Assembly (NCBI GenBank): GCA_028706415.1
Contig: JAQWBK010000068.1
Coordinates: forward strand, 1 to 8,129
Length of the DNA stretch: 8,129 bases
Source of the DNA: Oscillospiraceae bacterium
GTDB lineage: Bacteria; Bacillota; Clostridia; Oscillospirales; Acutalibacteraceae
Direction: 5' to 3'
In this document: positions 5,623 to 8,129 of the stretch, piece by piece
How the letters are laid out: every line of letters begins with the position of its first letter
Numbering within the stretch: position 1 is the stretch's first letter
Notes under the pieces: generated by a model
What the model was told of the DNA's origin: nothing
Database searches by the model: none
The model's input: the letters and a program-made list of their open reading frames with translations, nothing else
Made by a program: the position numbers and the translations under genes

Positions 5623-8129
5623 TTAAACCTTGTCCACCGTTATTCCCAGCTTGGCTTCTACCTCGCTTGCCCGCAACTCCAACAGCTTGGAAACTCCGCG
5701 CTCTTGCATTGTAACGCCGTAAAGAATGTCGGCCTCCTCCATTGTGCCCCGTCGATGGGTAATAAGAATAAACTGGGTGTTTTCTGCCATCCTTCGCAGA
5801 TAAGCCGCATATCGGTCTACATTTACATCATCCAGAGCGGCCTCGATTTCATCCAACACACAAAACGGTGAGGGGCTGACCTTTAATATTGCGAAAAACA
5901 GAGATATGGCCACCAATGCCTTTTCTCCCCCCGAAAGGGCGTCCATATTGAGGATGACCTTGCCGGGCGGCTGCACATGCATTTTTATTCCGGAATTGAG
6001 AATATCATTGGGTTCGGTAAGCTCCAGCTCGGCCTTGCCTCCGCCGAACAGCTCCTTAAACACTATTCCGTAGTGGTAATTAATCTGTTTAAACCTCTCA
6101 ACGAAAATATCACGCATCTGGGTGGTCAGTTCGGTTATCAGCTTGCGAAGCTCGGCACGGGAAACCTCGATGTCATTAATCTGCCCCGATAAAAAGTTGT
6201 AGCGTTCGCTCACTTCCTTAAATTCTTCAATGGCATCAACATTTACCGTGCCTAAGCCGCGTATACGAGATTTCAGCTCACCAAGACGGCGGTTTGCCTT
6301 GCTGATGTTTTCGATAGGCTTGGCAATGGCTTCGGCTTCCATTCTGGTAAGCTCGTATTCCTCATACAGGCGGCGAACAACCTCGTCGGTCTCCCGCTCC
6401 ACCGCTTGGGATTTTTCCTCCAGCCGTGCCACCTCTCGTCCGGTGCGCTCCCGTTCCTCGGATTTTTCACGCATAAGCTGGCGCAGCTCGGTCTGCTTCC
6501 TTTCCCCGTCCGAGCGCCGGACAACCATCTCCTCGATTTGTTGCCCTGTTCCGCCGGCACGGGTGCGAAGCTCCTCGGCTTTATTAATATGCTCGGCTAT
6601 ACGACCTTCAATCTCGGCTCCTTTTTGCTCGAGAGCGGCAATTTCGGCTTCCAAAATGCTAACCCTGCCCTCGGCATCCTGCTTTCGTGCATTTAGGGCT
6701 TCAACGGCGGCAGTCTGAGCTTCGGCTTCCTTATTATAAGCTAAAATACTCAGTTTTATTTCTGAAAGCTGTGATGACATCTCTTCGCGTTTCACCGACA
6801 GCTCCTGTCTCCCGCCCGAAAGGGTCTCAAGCTCGGATTCAATTTCGGCTTTTTCCAGTCCAACCTTTTGCGCTTCCTGCTCGGCTTCCCCTGCCAGCCG
6901 TTTGCATTCGCCGGCACGGATGTTCAGATTTTCAATTTCGGTGTTATATTCCAAAACCGCCTGCTCGTTAGCCTGGGCTTGTTCATTAAAGCGTCTAAGC
7001 TCACCTTGAAGGCGTATGCGATCCTCCTGCACGGTAGCAAGCTCACCCCGAGTACCGGTTAATTCTGCTTCGGAGGCGGCGGCATCGGAAACCGCCAGCT
7101 TCCATATTTCACGCGCCTTTTCGGTTTCTCCGGCAAGCCTTTGGGCAGCCGCCTTAATGCGTTCAATTTCCGCTCGTCGTGACAGAAGTCCTGCGCTTTT
7201 AACCACAGAACCACCCGTCATTGAGCCGCCTGCATTGACAACCTGCCCGTCCAATGTAACCACCCGGAAGTGGTAACCCGAACGGCGGGCAATGGCAACG
7301 GCACAGTCAAGATCTTCAGCCACAACCGTCCTGCCCAGCAGACTTCTTACCACATCGACATACACCTTATCACATGTCACAAGCTCGGAGGCTATGCCCA
7401 CATAACCGGTTTCTTTGTCAAGCCCCGGTTCATTAAGCGTTCTTGACTTAACCGAGGATAGCGGAAGAAAGGTGGCGCGCCCCGCCTTGTTTTCTTTAAG
7501 ATATGAAATTGCCTGCTTTGCATTATCCTCGGTGTCGCAGATGATGTTCTGGGTGGCTGCACCCAGCGCCGTTTCTATAGCAAGGGCTGTTTCGGCCGGG
7601 GTATCAATCAAACGGGTTATCGGCCCGTGAATACCTCGGAGCATTCCGCGTTCCGACTGTTTTATGATGGTCTTTACACTCTGGGTAAAGCCATCCATGC
7701 TTCGCTCCATTTCCTCCAGCAGATGGGCGCGGCGGCGTTTTTCCTCGGCATCCAGCCCCAGCTTATCCGCCTTTTGCTTGGCCACCTCCAGCTTGGATAA
7801 ACGGGACTGCCGCCGCATTTCATAACCCTTAACCGCGTTTTGAAGCTCCTCCACCTTATCGCAGCAAGCCTTATATGCACCCTCACACTCTGCCGCCTCT
7901 GCTCGGGCGGCGGAACCTTGCTGTGCTCTGAGCGCAACCCCCGCCGTCAACTGAGAAAGGCGCAATGTAATTTCGGACAATGAAGATTCGTTGGTTACCG
8001 TATTAACCCGAATATCGGCAAGCTGCATGGCATACCTTGACGCCGCTTCGGACAGATTTTCCATCTTGCCGGTAAATTCGTCACTGCTACGGGATAGCTC
8101 CTCCATTTCCTCGGCAATCGCTTGCTGCC
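5623..8129 (-). CDS. smc: Chromosome segregation ATPase SMC, hinge to C-terminus (5' end outside the window)
   Basis: SMC dimerises through its hinge and, with ScpA and ScpB, forms the bacterial condensin that loads at ParB sites and extrudes DNA loops. The visible 834 codons are open to the right edge, so about the first third, including the Walker A head, is missing. The order is: end of the N-terminal coiled coil (about 8129-7660), hinge (about 7638-7198) from GMLRGIHGPI through VVNAGGSMTGGS, a long Glu/Arg/Ala-rich C-terminal coiled coil (about 7190-6050), then the C-terminal ATPase half. That half has the ABC signature LSGGEKA (5917-5937), Walker B FCVLDE (5848-5865) followed by AALDD, and the H-loop LITHRR (5749-5766). 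The Walker B glutamate is present, so ATP hydrolysis should be intact. No frameshift interrupts the frame. The stop TAA is 24 bp before ftsY. The ATG at 8106 is internal to the coiled coil and is not the start. Confidence 0.98.
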   Translation of the reverse strand, partial: QQAIAEEMEELSRSSDEFTGKMENLSEAASRYAMQLADIRVNTVTNESSLSEITLRLSQLTAGVALRAQQGSAARAEAAECEGAYKACCDKVEELQNAVKGYEMRRQSRLSKLEVAKQKADKLGLDAEEKRRRAHLLEEMERSMDGFTQSVKTIIKQSERGMLRGIHGPITRLIDTPAETALAIETALGAATQNIICDTEDNAKQAISYLKENKAGRATFLPLSSVKSRTLNEPGLDKETGYVGIASELVTCDKVYVDVVRSLLGRTVVAEDLDCAVAIARRSGYHFRVVTLDGQVVNAGGSMTGGSVVKSAGLLSRRAEIERIKAAAQRLAGETEKAREIWKLAVSDAAASEAELTGTRGELATVQEDRIRLQGELRRFNEQAQANEQAVLEYNTEIENLNIRAGECKRLAGEAEQEAQKVGLEKAEIESELETLSGGRQELSVKREEMSSQLSEIKLSILAYNKEAEAQTAAVEALNARKQDAEGRVSILEAEIAALEQKGAEIEGRIAEHINKAEELRTRAGGTGQQIEEMVVRRSDGERKQTELRQLMREKSEERERTGREVARLEEKSQAVERETDEVVRRLYEEYELTRMEAEAIAKPIENISKANRRLGELKSRIRGLGTVNVDAIEEFKEVSERYNFLSGQINDIEVSRAELRKLITELTTQMRDIFVERFKQINYHYGIVFKELFGGGKAELELTEPNDILNSGIKMHVQPPGKVILNMDALSGGEKALVAISLFFAILKVSPSPFCVLDEIEAALDDVNVDRYAAYLRRMAENTQFILITHRRGTMEEADILYGVTMQERGVSKLLELRASEVEAKLGITVDKV

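Noticed and set aside
6230..6718. Plus-strand open frame of 162 codons
   Set aside because: Antisense to the SMC coiled-coil arm. The Ser/Arg-rich composition is what the complement of Glu/Ala/Arg-rich codons gives.

Overview
The window is a densely packed stretch of bacterial chromosome in which every supported gene lies on the minus strand. In transcription order (right to left) these are smc (3' part), ftsY, an RdgB-type nucleotide pyrophosphatase, a YhbY RNA-binding protein, a NadD-YqeK fusion, a LytR-CpsA-Psr (LCP) protein, rsfS and leuS (5' part). The gene content and order, the clostridial-style LeuRS N-terminus (HVGHPRSY and a CxxC...CxxC zinc knuckle), purine-rich Shine-Dalgarno sites and frequent GTG/TTG starts point to a Firmicute. 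The best guess is a member of the class Clostridia with a fairly balanced base composition, for example the Oscillospiraceae/Ruminococcaceae. This placement is inference; no rRNA or other taxonomic marker is present.

Layout: bases 8129-5623 encode the SMC hinge, the C-terminal coiled-coil arm and the C-terminal ATPase half. ftsY follows after 24 bp. After a 65-bp gap comes rdgB, then a 62-bp gap containing a perfect 16-bp palindrome, then yhbY. A 64-bp gap leads to nadD-yqeK, whose 3' end overlaps the LCP gene by 26 bp. A 75-bp AT-rich spacer precedes rsfS, and a 71-bp spacer precedes leuS, which runs off the left edge. I see no convincing intrinsic terminator, no tRNA or rRNA gene, no mobile element and no CRISPR array. 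No gene-free stretch exceeds 75 bp, so the eight genes can be read as one long housekeeping transcription unit.

The genes cover several core processes: chromosome compaction (SMC), co-translational membrane targeting (FtsY), removal of damaged purine nucleotides (RdgB), ribosome assembly and silencing (YhbY, RsfS), NAD synthesis joined to probable Ap4A breakdown (NadD-YqeK), cell-envelope polymer attachment (LCP) and leucine charging of tRNA (LeuRS). The least ordinary items are the LCP protein, which lacks several usual active-site residues and carries a cysteine-bearing insert, and the NadD-YqeK fusion. I found no evidence for a wholly new multi-gene system here.
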